Assembly: GCA_937132175.1 (NCBI GenBank) | Contig: CAKZNU010000049.1 | Span: forward strand, 1-37,506 | Source of the DNA: an uncultured euryarchaeote | GTDB taxonomy: Archaea > Nanohalarchaeota > Nanosalinia > Nanosalinales > Nanosalinaceae | Reading direction: 5' to 3' | DNA length: 37,506 nucleotides | In this document: positions 22,201 through 30,506 of the stretch, piece by piece | Position numbering within the stretch: the first letter of the stretch is position 1 | Layout: each line of letters starts with the position of its first letter | Made by a program: the position numbers and the translations under genes | The notes under the pieces: model-generated | Databases searched by the model: none | What the model saw: only the letters and a program-made list of their open reading frames with translations | Told to the model about the DNA's origin: nothing

Positions 22201-24297
22201 ATGTCGACAACAATGAAAGGGAAGTCTCTGTTACTGATAGCCTTTCTGGGAGTCGCCCTTCAGCCTGGCCTGGCGCTGGAGTTTCAGTCACCTTCAGATC
22301 AGAAGGTTGCTGACCCGTTCGAGGTAAATGTTACAGGCTCTGATGAGAATCAGGTGAGTGTAACTCTTGAAGGTGAGGATGTTGATTTTTCCTCCACGAG
22401 CGAGGTTGATACCCCGGATGGCTACGGAACCACGGAGTTCGATGTCGGCGGAACTGACAGCGGCGACTACAGCTTAACTGCAGAGGCTGTCAACGACTCA
22501 GGAGATGTAAAGTCCTCTATCGAGAAACAGATATTTGTAGATGCGGAAAAGCCCTCGGTCGAGAGATCGGACGAGTACAGGTACGTGAACGAGGGATCAG
22601 AGATTCAGATGACGGTCTCTGATGACCAGTCAGCTGTCACCGACCTCGAGGCAGAGAGCTTTAGCGTGGATCTTGAGGACGGCACCAGAGACAATGTCTG
22701 TGGGCCTGGAGGCGTCTGTACGGTATCCTTTGATTTTGACAGGGGTGATGCTGCTCAGGGAGACCAGTTTACTGTAAGCGTCGAGTCCTCTGACTTCGTG
22801 GGAAACACCTACTCCGGGGACATATCCTACGTGTATGACTTGGAGTTCGAAGCGGATAAGCCGGAGTTTACAGTTGAAGACGCAGAGGATGGTATCGTAC
22901 AGCTTGACTCCGATGTCGAGGTAGATGTAGAGGTTCAGGACGTTGAGGATGAACAGAGCGATATCAAGGTGAGGTGCCTGGTTGACGGTGAAGAGGTAGA
23001 TACCTCGGGATGGGACGATGAAGAAAGCTTCTCGTGCAGTATTCCGGAGGACGAGGTAAACGATGAAGCCGCTGACATATCGGTTGAGGCCGTAGACAGA
23101 GCAGGAAACACCGTGGAGTCAGATGAGAGGTCAATAAGCTTTGACTCATCGGAACCGGATGTGGAGGAGTTCGAGCTGGTACAGGAGTACAACACGTTTA
23201 GAAGAGATTTTGAAGCAAGATTCGAGGCCGATGATTCTCTTACAGGTATAGATAGGGCCGAGTACTTCTTCGATATAGACACTGATGAGGGAGATGGATA
23301 CGAGGTTCAGGAGGAAGGGGAGTTCAAGGTAGATACCTCCGATATCTCTGGGAACGGCTCCGAGACCGTCTACCTGAGGGTGCAGGATGGCTCCGGAAGG
23401 TGGAGTGAGTATGAGTCAGTCGAGTTCAGATACTTTCCCGAGTCCTCAGAGACCCTGAGAATATCTACACCGCAGGACTTCGAGCTTAGAGCCGGCTCAT
23501 CCACAGATTATAACATTGAGGTAGAGAACACGGGTGAGTTACTCGTCGAGTCTGTTGTGGTTACTGTGTCTTCGAGACTCTTCGAGAAGTCCGTAACTCT
23601 TGAGGAACTGGAAGGTGGAAACTCTGAGACCGTCTCTGTAAGCCTTTCTCCGAATGAATCTCAGACAGGACGCTACGAAGTCTCTGTATCTTCGCAAAGT
23701 CCCGATGAAGAAGTTACCGGTGAGTTAACTGTGAGAGCATCCGAGGATCAACGCAGTCGTGTACGGGAACTGCTGGAGAACCTTTCCAGTGCAAACGCCA
23801 GCATCTCTGGGAACCTCTCTGATATTTCCCGGAAAGCCTCCGAGGAGGAGCTGGAGAGGACCTCCTCCGCAGTCCAGACGTTCCAGTCCGAGATCAGGAG
23901 GATAGAGGCTGCGGTCGAGAACGGATCGTACTACGAAGCTTTGCCTGCGCTTGAGACTGCGGAACAGAGGAAGCAAGAGGCTCTGGAATCTCTTCGGGAC
24001 GTGGAAAACAGTGTTGAGGCCAGAGAGACTAAATCAACCATACTTAAGGTGCTTCTCGCAGGGGTACTGATAACCGCAGTAATCCTGTATGCTCACAGGA
24101 GGGACCAGAAATCGGGAATTCCTGACTTAGATGAAGTCAGGAACAGACTTCAGGATACTGATTCAGCCTCTGTTTCCGAGAGGGTTCGGTCCCTTGATAT
24201 GCCGGATGTATCTTTACCTGACTCCCTGCCGGAAATCTCTTTGCCTGACTTCAAGCGTAGCAAAGACGACGAGGATGAGTTCCAGGGACTCAAGTAG
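22201..24297 (+). CDS. Large secreted surface protein with Ig-like domains and C-terminal anchor
   Basis: A 698-residue acidic protein. A signal peptide (KGKSLLLIAFLGVALQPGLA) is followed by three or four beta-rich Ig/cadherin-like modules (~27-405), each with aspartate-rich strands of the style DxxxVDVEV. A CARDB-like module spans ~418-515 (AGSSTDYNIEVENTGEL). A helical, Asn-Xaa-Ser-rich stalk follows, then one TM helix (~613-632) and a cytoplasmic tail with a repeating SLPD/DMPD pattern. Candidate N-glycosylation sites cluster in the stalk (NLSS, NASI, NLSD). Likely displayed outside, possibly for adhesion; the role is inferred. It ends 1 bp before the convergent HTH gene. Confidence 0.8.
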   Translation: MSTTMKGKSLLLIAFLGVALQPGLALEFQSPSDQKVADPFEVNVTGSDENQVSVTLEGEDVDFSSTSEVDTPDGYGTTEFDVGGTDSGDYSLTAEAVNDSGDVKSSIEKQIFVDAEKPSVERSDEYRYVNEGSEIQMTVSDDQSAVTDLEAESFSVDLEDGTRDNVCGPGGVCTVSFDFDRGDAAQGDQFTVSVESSDFVGNTYSGDISYVYDLEFEADKPEFTVEDAEDGIVQLDSDVEVDVEVQDVEDEQSDIKVRCLVDGEEVDTSGWDDEESFSCSIPEDEVNDEAADISVEAVDRAGNTVESDERSISFDSSEPDVEEFELVQEYNTFRRDFEARFEADDSLTGIDRAEYFFDIDTDEGDGYEVQEEGEFKVDTSDISGNGSETVYLRVQDGSGRWSEYESVEFRYFPESSETLRISTPQDFELRAGSSTDYNIEVENTGELLVESVVVTVSSRLFEKSVTLEELEGGNSETVSVSLSPNESQTGRYEVSVSSQSPDEEVTGELTVRASEDQRSRVRELLENLSSANASISGNLSDISRKASEEELERTSSAVQTFQSEIRRIEAAVENGSYYEALPALETAEQRKQEALESLRDVENSVEARETKSTILKVLLAGVLITAVILYAHRRDQKSGIPDLDEVRNRLQDTDSASVSERVRSLDMPDVSLPDSLPEISLPDFKRSKDDEDEFQGLK

Positions 24298-24642
24298 TTA
24301 CAGGATCTTTTCGGTACTGGAGTCAAGCTCTTGGATGACGCCCCGATCTCTCATGGCGGATACTATCTTCGATATTTCGTCGGAGTAGTTTTGTTCCTTT
24401 GCGGCCCTCGAGGTTGCCTCCTCTACAAGTACCTCGATTTGGGGATCTTGCTCTATCTCGTTGATGACCTCCATTGTGCCACGGCCTTCTCTAAGATAGT
24501 TTGAAACCGTCGGCTGCGTAAGGTTCATTGCCCGGGCTATTTCCACCTGGCTGAGGCCGTAGTCCTCGTACAGTCCCTGTGCTATAAGGCGCCTTACCGC
24601 AGGCAGAACCTGTTCACATACGACTTCGACCTCGAACTTCAT
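24298..24642 (-). CDS. Predicted HTH transcriptional regulator (archaeal COG2522-like)
   Basis: A 114-residue DNA-binding protein. The helix-turn-helix is LSQVEIARAMNLTQPTVSNYLR (~30-51), preceded by a helix LPAVRRLIAQGLYEDYG; this resembles the archaeal family of short regulators with XRE-like HTH. The C-terminal half is acidic and helical (SRAAKEQNYSDEISKIV). It is convergent with the surface-protein gene and follows the histone-like gene by 69 bp on the same strand. No operator can be named. Confidence 0.82.
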   Translation of the reverse strand: MKFEVEVVCEQVLPAVRRLIAQGLYEDYGLSQVEIARAMNLTQPTVSNYLREGRGTMEVINEIEQDPQIEVLVEEATSRAAKEQNYSDEISKIVSAMRDRGVIQELDSSTEKIL

Positions 24643-24690
24643 GTAGAGTATCCTGGGAAAATCTCTGGAGCAACTTGGTTTTGATGAGGC

Positions 24691-24705
24691 GGGGCTTGTA
24701 GCCCC
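24691..24705 (-). terminator. Hairpin downstream of the histone-fold gene
   Basis: GGGGC-TTGTA-GCCCC, a 5-bp GC stem with 5-nt loop, begins 7 bp past the histone-fold stop. There is no poly-T tract directly after, so a terminator role is tentative. Confidence 0.35.
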
Positions 24706-24711
24706 TCTGTC

Positions 24712-25053
24712 CTACATATCAGACTGCTCTACGTCTCTCGAAAGCTTCTCTATGTCCGCTGCGAGAGCATCAAGCTTTCTTGAGACACGTTCCTTTTCCT
24801 GTATGATGTTTTCAACCTTTTCGTACTTCCGGGCTGCTCTGTCGAGGTCGTGTTTCTCAACGTATGCTGCCTCTGTGTCCATCATTCTCTCTATTACTTC
24901 GTCGGCAATCTCGCCCAGAAGGAGGTTCAGTCCATAGTAGACGTTCGAGCGTACATACTGGCCCTCCGATGCCTCCTCACGTATCATTCTCTTTACTCTT
25001 GCATGTGTGAACGGGAGATCGCTTACCTCTGTGTCTTCGGGTACCTTTACCAT
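24712..25053 (-). CDS. Histone-fold protein with C-terminal coiled coil
   Basis: A 113-residue protein whose residues ~12-77 fit the histone fold. LPFTHARVKRMIREEA resembles the archaeal histone start LPxAPVxRIxR; a long central helix (NVYYGLNLLLGEIADEVIERMM) follows; then a loop and final helix (YVEKHDLDRAARKY) align with the K-T-x-x-x-x-D-I segment. Residues ~79-110 form an acidic/basic heptad coiled coil (IIQEKERVSRKLDALAADIEKL). Canonical archaeal histones are about 67 residues without tail. The usual loop Lys-Thr pair is not kept, so nucleosome-like wrapping is doubtful; DNA bridging or protein binding are options. Confidence 0.7.
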   Translation of the reverse strand: MVKVPEDTEVSDLPFTHARVKRMIREEASEGQYVRSNVYYGLNLLLGEIADEVIERMMDTEAAYVEKHDLDRAARKYEKVENIIQEKERVSRKLDALAADIEKLSRDVEQSDM

Positions 25054-25081
25054 TTTATCACAGGCTAAAAATCCTTATGAA

Positions 25082-25093
25082 GCCTTTTAATGG
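25082..25093 (-). promoter_or_regulatory. TATA-like box for the histone-fold gene
   Basis: CCATTAAAAGGC on the minus strand is 29-40 bp before the ATG. Confidence 0.45.
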
Positions 25094-25136
25094 TTTGTAA
25101 AATCCGGCTGTATCTTGATGGTTTACCTCCCGGAAG

Positions 25137-25149
25137 GTTTATTTTATCT
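25137..25149 (+). promoter_or_regulatory. TATA-like box for the small acidic gene and MFS
   Basis: GGTTTATTTTATC is 19-31 bp before the ATG at 25168 and supports that start rather than an earlier one in the same frame. Confidence 0.5.
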
Positions 25150-25167
25150 TTCAAGCAGTATCTACAT

Positions 25168-25395
25168 ATGAATGATCTGCTTGAAGCAGCCAGGTCCTCA
25201 GAAGGTGAAGACGAGGAAGATCCGTCCAAGAACCGGTTCAACAGCATGAAGAGGGAAAAGGCTGGTCTTGATGACAGGAGTCCCTCGGAGAAAAGATACG
25301 ATGAGCTCAAGGAGGATGCGAAGGAGGAGTTGCTTGAGGACGCCGAGGAGGATGAAGGCGGCGAAGAAGAGTCTTCAGGCTTCGTCACACATTAG
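25168..25395 (+). CDS. Small acidic protein of unknown function
   Basis: A 75-residue, highly charged protein (MNDLLEAARSSEG...), with alternating acidic blocks (EGEDEEDP, EDAEEDEGGEEE) and a basic middle (KNRFNSMKREKAG). No hydrophobic core is evident, so it is probably largely disordered or binds a basic partner. It is 11 bp before the MFS start and probably co-transcribed with it. Codon use and the promoter make it look real, but I recognise no family. Confidence 0.55.
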   Translation: MNDLLEAARSSEGEDEEDPSKNRFNSMKREKAGLDDRSPSEKRYDELKEDAKEELLEDAEEDEGGEEESSGFVTH

Positions 25396-25406
25396 CATTG
25401 GTTACG

Positions 25407-26585
25407 ATGAGAATTGATAGAGTTCCGGACGTGGCAAAGTATCTTTCTGCGGTTTTTCTGGTTGCCTGGTTCGGTAGAAACACAGTCTGGAACTTTCTTC
25501 CTCTGTACCTCGAAAGGCACATGAGTATATTCCTTGTTGGGTTAGCTACTTCCTTGCCTCCTGCGGTCACGGTACTTATGGATCTGCCTGTGGGAAGTAT
25601 TGTTCAGAGGTCGGGCGGCAGGATAGTTACCTTTGTTGGTATATCTCTGATATTTGCCTCTCCGGTGCTGTATCTGTTTACGGCGCCGGTAATGTTGATT
25701 CTTGGGAAAGCCTTCGAGGGGCTTTCGAAGGTGTTTATGTGGAACGGTGGCTGGAGCCTGTCTCTTGGAAGCTCCGATCAGGAGGTTGAATCCGAGACCG
25801 CTTCCGTCCTGCTTCTTGGGCCAAACATCGCTTATATACTTGCTCCTGTGATCGGAGGCCTGCTGATAGCTTCCAGAGGATTTGAGATCACGTTTGTTTT
25901 CTGGGCCCTCAGCTCTCTGGTAGCTATCCTCCTGTATCTCAGGTATATCGGTATAGAGACAGGTGAAAGCCTTCATGAGTCGGTCTCCGGCGTTCTCAGT
26001 AGGGATACGTATGCAGGTGAGCTCGATGATCTGAGGATGAACTGGAACGATCTGAAGCTTCCTCTGGTGCTTGTTCTTCTTTACTATGTTATCTTCTCTT
26101 TTTACTGGGTGGCTGTACCTCTTTTACTTGAGTCCGTTGCATCCGGGAGGTACGTTGTTATGGGTGCTGTCTTCGGCCTGGCCGCTTTACCCAAGCTCTT
26201 TCAGTATCTCTTTGGCGACCTGGCAGACCGTTTCGGTGAGTACAGAACGGTACTTGCTCTCGGTCTGTGCCTGATACCGGTACTGTTTCTCATGAGTACT
26301 CTCTCAGGCCCTCTTGCCGTAGGTGCGGTATTTCTTCTGGCAAGGGTTTTTTCAGCAGGTATGTCTCCTGCACTCCACGGTATGTTTAACTCTGCGGTCC
26401 CGGACAGACAGGAAGGTGAGATGGTGGGCTTCCTGGAGCTTTTCAAGCATCTTGGTCAGGCCATAGGTCCTGCTCTTGCAGGCGCTGTGGCCGCAGCATA
26501 CGGCGTGAGCGCATCCTTCATAGCTGCAGCCCTCATATCTACGGGCATAGTGTTTGTATCAGCTCTAGGTCTTAGAACTCAGTGA
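25407..26585 (+). CDS. Major facilitator superfamily transporter
   Basis: A 12-helix secondary transporter. The loop between helices 2 and 3 carries the MFS motif-A remnant DLPVGSIVQRSGGRIV; the second half repeats it as LFGDLADRFGEYRTV. A central cytosolic loop (VSGVLSRDTYAGELDDLRMNWNDLK) separates two six-helix bundles. Length is about 392 residues. I start at ATG 25407; a TTG at 25398 would add three residues. Substrate cannot be read. The 3' end overlaps the convergent metallophosphoesterase by 7 bp. Confidence 0.9.
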   Translation: MRIDRVPDVAKYLSAVFLVAWFGRNTVWNFLPLYLERHMSIFLVGLATSLPPAVTVLMDLPVGSIVQRSGGRIVTFVGISLIFASPVLYLFTAPVMLILGKAFEGLSKVFMWNGGWSLSLGSSDQEVESETASVLLLGPNIAYILAPVIGGLLIASRGFEITFVFWALSSLVAILLYLRYIGIETGESLHESVSGVLSRDTYAGELDDLRMNWNDLKLPLVLVLLYYVIFSFYWVAVPLLLESVASGRYVVMGAVFGLAALPKLFQYLFGDLADRFGEYRTVLALGLCLIPVLFLMSTLSGPLAVGAVFLLARVFSAGMSPALHGMFNSAVPDRQEGEMVGFLELFKHLGQAIGPALAGAVAAAYGVSASFIAAALISTGIVFVSALGLRTQ

Positions 26586-27313
26586 ATCTCCCTGAGCTCC
26601 GGGAAGCTGAAGTTTCCGGCCTCCCGGGAGATCGCTACCGCCTTCATACTCCTGAAACTTATGCTGTTGCGTAGAACCGGGGAGAGAAGCTCGGACTTCG
26701 GTGTTTCGTTTACGCGTGTGCCGTTCGAGATCTTGGAAAAGGCTGGCAGAACGATTACGCCGGTTCCATTATCGGCCTCTCCGTACAGAAGACAGTCCAC
26801 CCTCTCCACCACCCCTATCTCGTCCTCAAGGCTCAATGAGGGATGCTCATGGCCGATTACCACCGTCTCAAACTCTCCTATGTCCTCTATCTCTCTGTGT
26901 CCATGTGTAAAAAGTACTTCCCCGGTCTCGAATCTTTCCATAAGTCTCAGTCCCTGTTTCTCCACGGTCTCCTCTATGAAGTTATCATGGTTGCCCTGGA
27001 CGACGATTACGTCGTTGTATGTGTCCTGGAGAGCCTCCAGCAGGTCTCTGACCTCCTGTTTCTCTGAGTACGAGCTTCTGTTGAACTCGTTTTTCAGGTC
27101 CCCGTTGAGAAGTATCTTTTCTGCATCGGTTTCTTCCTGTATATCTCTGAGTTCGTCTATTACTTCCTCCAGCTGGAACTGTGGCACGTAGCTCCCTTTG
27201 GAGGTCATAGATTTTTCCAGACCGAGGTGTAGATCGGACACTGCGACCAGGTTGAGTTCCGGGTGGTATATGGCAGGATAGCACTCTATCGTCTGAAAGC
27301 CGAATATATCCAT
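26579..27313 (-). CDS. Calcineurin-like metallophosphoesterase (archaeal COG1407 type)
   Basis: Dinuclear-metal phosphoesterase. All five motifs are visible: SDLHLGLE, LNGDLKNEF, VQGNHDN, FTHGHRE and IGHEHPS. At 244 residues it matches archaeal single-domain members often described as ICC-like. Substrate is unknown; cyclic nucleotides, nucleic acid ends and phosphoproteins are possible in the superfamily. It is one base after the DUF58 stop, so it belongs to the MoxR-DUF58 transcript. Confidence 0.9.
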   Translation of the reverse strand: MDIFGFQTIECYPAIYHPELNLVAVSDLHLGLEKSMTSKGSYVPQFQLEEVIDELRDIQEETDAEKILLNGDLKNEFNRSSYSEKQEVRDLLEALQDTYNDVIVVQGNHDNFIEETVEKQGLRLMERFETGEVLFTHGHREIEDIGEFETVVIGHEHPSLSLEDEIGVVERVDCLLYGEADNGTGVIVLPAFSKISNGTRVNETPKSELLSPVLRNSISFRSMKAVAISREAGNFSFPELREIH

Positions 27314-27314
27314 A

Positions 27315-28172
27315 TTACTCGTTGATCTTGCTCCAGATTTTTAACAGGGTCTTGAATACGTCTTCTCCTGTCGAGACCTTTACGAACTCGGCTCCGTTTT
27401 TGCGGGATACCTCTCTGATGTTTTCGACGTGTTCATGGATCCTGTCCTGGTAGCTTCTGCGTGTGCGTTTTGAGAGGAAGGTTCTTATCTTGCTGCTGGA
27501 TTCCGGGTCCTTCAGTATCTTGTCTCCGGAAAACTGTGGATCGAGCTCTGTTTCATCCAGTACGTTGACGATTACAGGTTCTGTGTGTTTCAGCTTTCCT
27601 ATACCTTCACGTATCTTCTCCGAGTCCACGAGAAAGTCCGAAAGTATGACTACCACGGACTCGTTCTGGATTCTCTGGCTGTACTCTCCCAGGCAGTGTT
27701 GAACCCGGCTTTCGGGGGTCATCCGTGTTTCGTTGATTATATCCAGGAGCTCGGATATGTTTGAGCCTCTGCGTCCCCGGGATATATCGGTTACGGTCTC
27801 TGAGAAAACGGAGAAGCTGTACTTGTCGTTCGTGTTGAGGCTCATCTTTGCGATCCCGAGCCCAAGCTTTGCAGCGAACTCGTACTTGTTTGTGTTGCCG
27901 TAATCCATTGAAGAGCTTCTGTCTACAAGTATATGGATGTTCAGGCGGCGCTGTTCCTCGAACCTCTTGACGAAGTAGTCCTTTGTGCGGGCGTATGCCT
28001 TCCAGTCTATCTTTCTGATGTCGTCGCCCGGCATGTACTCCTTGTGGTCCTTGAAGATCATTCCCTGACCGGTACTGGGACTTTTGTGTTCTCCCTGCTG
28101 AACTGTTGAGGCGTTTTTCTTCAGTGCAAGCTGGAACCTCTCAAGCTCCTCTATGTACTCCGGCTGAATCAT
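27315..28172 (-). CDS. DUF58/vWA-domain protein, MoxR partner
   Basis: A 285-residue DUF58 protein with a von Willebrand A fold. The DUF58 motif is EYMPGDDIRKIDWKAYARTK; the MIDAS site is DRSSSM (D84, S86, S88), needed for metal-dependent partner binding. No TM segment is obvious. DUF58 proteins work with MoxR ATPases, which assemble or modify protein complexes, and the MoxR gene overlaps here by 4 bp (ATGA). Target unknown. Confidence 0.92.
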   Translation of the reverse strand: MIQPEYIEELERFQLALKKNASTVQQGEHKSPSTGQGMIFKDHKEYMPGDDIRKIDWKAYARTKDYFVKRFEEQRRLNIHILVDRSSSMDYGNTNKYEFAAKLGLGIAKMSLNTNDKYSFSVFSETVTDISRGRRGSNISELLDIINETRMTPESRVQHCLGEYSQRIQNESVVVILSDFLVDSEKIREGIGKLKHTEPVIVNVLDETELDPQFSGDKILKDPESSSKIRTFLSKRTRRSYQDRIHEHVENIREVSRKNGAEFVKVSTGEDVFKTLLKIWSKINE

Positions 28173-29134
28173 ACGGTCTCCGTTATCTCCTCGATTATGT
28201 CCTCTACCTGTTTTCCCTCCTTCTCTGCCTGAAAGCTTAAGCCGATCCTGTGTCTCAGTATGGGTTCTGCCATCTCGTTGACGTCAGAGTTTGAGACATG
28301 GTTTCTTCCCTGTATCAGTGCCCTGGCTTTTGCACCGAGGATTATCTGTATCGAGGCCCGTGGTGAGGCACCGTGGTCAAGATCCTCGTGGTTCCGGGTA
28401 TTCTTCACTATGGTTATAGCCCTGTTTCTGATGTCCTCTGCTATAGGTACTTCACGTGTGAACTCCTGCATCTTCACCAGTGAAGGCTTTGATATCACCT
28501 GGTTTAACTCGGGGGAAAACTCAAGTTCCGACGTGAATCTTTCAACAATCTCTCTTTCTTCGTCGGTTCCCGGATAATCCAGCTTCACCTTCATCATGAA
28601 CCTGTCTTGCTGTGCCTCCGGCAGAGGATATGTTCCTTCCTGTTCCAGAGGGTTCTGTGTCGCCATCAGGAAGAAAGGATTGTCCAGACTGTAGCTCTGG
28701 TTTCCAACCGTTACCTGTTTCTCCTGCATCGCCTCCAGCAGGGCAGACTGTGTCTTAGGTGTCGCACGGTTTATCTCGTCTACCAGGACCATGTTTGCAA
28801 ATATAGGGCCTTTCTGGAAGACGAAGTCTGTCGAGGTCTCAGTCTCCTCTATGATGTGTGTGCCGGTGATGTCTGAAGGCATCAGATCCGGGGTGGCCTG
28901 TATACGTGAAAAGTCCAGGCCGATGACCTCTGAGATCGTATGTATCATCTTTGTCTTGCCCATGCCAGGGTTTGACTCCAGAAGTATGTTTCCATCACAC
29001 AGTATTGAGGCGATTACACGTTCGACAACGTCTTCCTGGCCGACGATTACCTTGCTTACCTCGTCCTTGATGTCGTCGATCTTGTCGTTGAGTTTCCTGT
29101 ACTTTTCGGCGTTGTCGACGCTGCCAACTATCAT
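28169..29134 (-). CDS. MoxR-family AAA+ ATPase
   Basis: AAA+ chaperone-like ATPase. Walker A is SNPGMGKT (K60), Walker B VLVDEINRA, with the MoxR hallmarks ALLEAMQEKQV and ATQNPLEQEGTYPLPEAQQDRF (sensor 1 region), and C-terminal lid ending SFQAEKEGK. Length 321 is typical. First gene of the MoxR-DUF58-phosphoesterase operon, with an own TATA-like box 21-32 bp upstream. Confidence 0.95.
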   Translation of the reverse strand: MIVGSVDNAEKYRKLNDKIDDIKDEVSKVIVGQEDVVERVIASILCDGNILLESNPGMGKTKMIHTISEVIGLDFSRIQATPDLMPSDITGTHIIEETETSTDFVFQKGPIFANMVLVDEINRATPKTQSALLEAMQEKQVTVGNQSYSLDNPFFLMATQNPLEQEGTYPLPEAQQDRFMMKVKLDYPGTDEEREIVERFTSELEFSPELNQVISKPSLVKMQEFTREVPIAEDIRNRAITIVKNTRNHEDLDHGASPRASIQIILGAKARALIQGRNHVSNSDVNEMAEPILRHRIGLSFQAEKEGKQVEDIIEEITETV

Positions 29135-29154
29135 AACGTCATAAAGGTGTTTTC

Positions 29155-29166
29155 AGGTTTAAATCC
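29155..29166 (-). promoter_or_regulatory. TATA-like box for the MoxR operon
   Basis: GGATTTAAACCT on the minus strand lies 21-32 bp before the MoxR ATG and just after the stop of the upstream membrane gene. Confidence 0.6.
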
Positions 29167-29170
29167 CTGC

Positions 29171-29917
29171 CTACATATCCTTGATGGCGAGACTGTACTC
29201 CTCCGCCAGCCTTCTGTTTTCCTGAATCCTGTCTCCCGATGACTCAAGGCTGAGCTCTCCGGTCTCACCTGAGAAGGTGAAGCTTCTCTCCGTGCTTTCT
29301 CCGGATCCCTGTATATCGAAGTTGAGCTCTCTTGCCTCTGCCTGTATCCGTGTAGGTTCCCCGGTTATGCTTGATGCGTTTTTCAGCTGGTAGTCCCTGT
29401 CCTGTACTGTTTTCTTTTCCTCGCCGCCTATCTCCGGTATTATCTGGGCTGTCTGTTCAGGAACCCTGAGATTCATGAAGCCGGAGAAAACTGTTACGAG
29501 TGAGAGTGCTCCGACCAGTCCGACCTTGCGTATGATCTCTCTGTCCGGAATTATGGAGTCGGCGGATACTTGGCCTGCTCTTTCCTCCAGGTCGTTGAAA
29601 AGTGCCTGTGAAGCTATGCTGTTTCTGTCCTGGTTGTCTCTTGCAGTCCTGAGTATCTCATCCAGCTCCGGGTTTTCCTCCTCGTAAATCTCTACGTTGT
29701 AGGTTCTGGCTCTTGCCACCAGATCGATCAGGAAGGCTGCGGTCGCTACCGTTGCAGATACCATGAGGTTTGAGGCTCCTGCAGCGGCCTTGATGTTCAA
29801 CAGAAAGAATGTCAGGTTTATGGACAGGAACAGAATAATTGAGTCAAGGCTGGCCTGTATCAGGTTCACCTTGAGAAACTCCAGCTTGAGCCTCTTCAGA
29901 ATTCTATCCAGCTTCAT
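29171..29917 (-). CDS. Membrane protein next to MoxR/DUF58, unknown function
   Basis: A 248-residue protein. Two hydrophobic helices lie near the N-terminus (SIILFLSINLTFFLL and LMVSATVATAAFLI), a cytosolic acidic loop follows (~75-125), a third TM helix (VGLVGALSLVTVFSGF) is near 133-148, and the C-terminal ~100 residues are an acidic, probably extracytoplasmic domain. Archaeal membrane proteins of this plan often sit next to MoxR/DUF58 pairs and may be their membrane target; that link rests on position here. Its start overlaps the coiled-coil gene stop by one base (TGATG). Confidence 0.7.
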   Translation of the reverse strand: MKLDRILKRLKLEFLKVNLIQASLDSIILFLSINLTFFLLNIKAAAGASNLMVSATVATAAFLIDLVARARTYNVEIYEEENPELDEILRTARDNQDRNSIASQALFNDLEERAGQVSADSIIPDREIIRKVGLVGALSLVTVFSGFMNLRVPEQTAQIIPEIGGEEKKTVQDRDYQLKNASSITGEPTRIQAEARELNFDIQGSGESTERSFTFSGETGELSLESSGDRIQENRRLAEEYSLAIKDM

Positions 29918-30420
29918 CAGTCAAATCCCTCACACTCATCAGGAACAGTGCCGTTTACCTCCTCGTACTTCTCACATACCGTGTCTATCCGGACACCTAA
30001 CAGCTGGATCTCCGACTCAAGGCTGTCTATCCTTGTAGTCAGGTTCTCTACCCTTTCCTTTCTGTCCTCGAGGTCATTTTCCAGGGATGAGATACGTGTG
30101 TCCTTCTCCGAGATATCTGATTCCAGGCTGTCTATCCGGGAGTTTTTCTCCTCTCTGACCGAGGTAAGTTCGGCACTAAGATTGTCCACTCTCTCCGAAA
30201 GGTCTTTGTTCTGTGTCTCAAGCTTTGTGATGTTTTCCTCTGCATTTCTCAGTTCCCTCTCCGTGGTACTGAGTTCGGTACTCAGGTTCTGTTTTTCGGA
30301 TACAAGGTTGCTTGACTGGCTCTGGTAAAGTACGGACATACCTGCTAGTACCGTCAGAACCAGCACCGTTGTCAACAGTAGAAAGGGGTTGAGCTTGCGT
30401 TTCAACAGGTTTTCCTTCAT
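29917..30420 (-). CDS. Single-pass membrane protein with long coiled coil
   Basis: From the ATG at 30420 (MKENLLKRK) this is a 167-residue protein: a short basic head, one TM helix (FLLLTTVLVLTVLAGMSVLY), then ~115 residues of continuous heptads (e.g. ELSTTERELRNAEENI; SLESDISEKDTRISSLEND) and a terminal CEKYEEVNG...CEGFD with two cysteines that could form a disulfide. Orientation by the positive-inside rule puts the coil outside. It is translationally coupled to the membrane gene after it. Function unknown; a spacer or envelope tether is possible. Confidence 0.7.
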   Translation of the reverse strand: MKENLLKRKLNPFLLLTTVLVLTVLAGMSVLYQSQSSNLVSEKQNLSTELSTTERELRNAEENITKLETQNKDLSERVDNLSAELTSVREEKNSRIDSLESDISEKDTRISSLENDLEDRKERVENLTTRIDSLESEIQLLGVRIDTVCEKYEEVNGTVPDECEGFD

Positions 30421-30476
30421 AAGGTAGGATGGCGGCGTGTTGTTTATGTTGGTTGGGTTCACTTGTTTTCGACAGG

Positions 30477-30488
30477 CTTAAGTATCTC
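30477..30488 (+). promoter_or_regulatory. TATA-like box for the 30.5-34.6 kb gene pair
   Basis: CTTAAGTATCTC is 19-30 bp before the GTG at 30507 and supports that start for the first gene. Confidence 0.45.
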
Positions 30489-30506
30489 TTCAGGTTATAC
30501 AAGGGT

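Noticed and set aside
24131..24388. Plus-strand frame across the surface-protein 3' end
   Set aside because: It is a shadow of the surface-protein and HTH genes in another frame with no promoter or recognisable protein.
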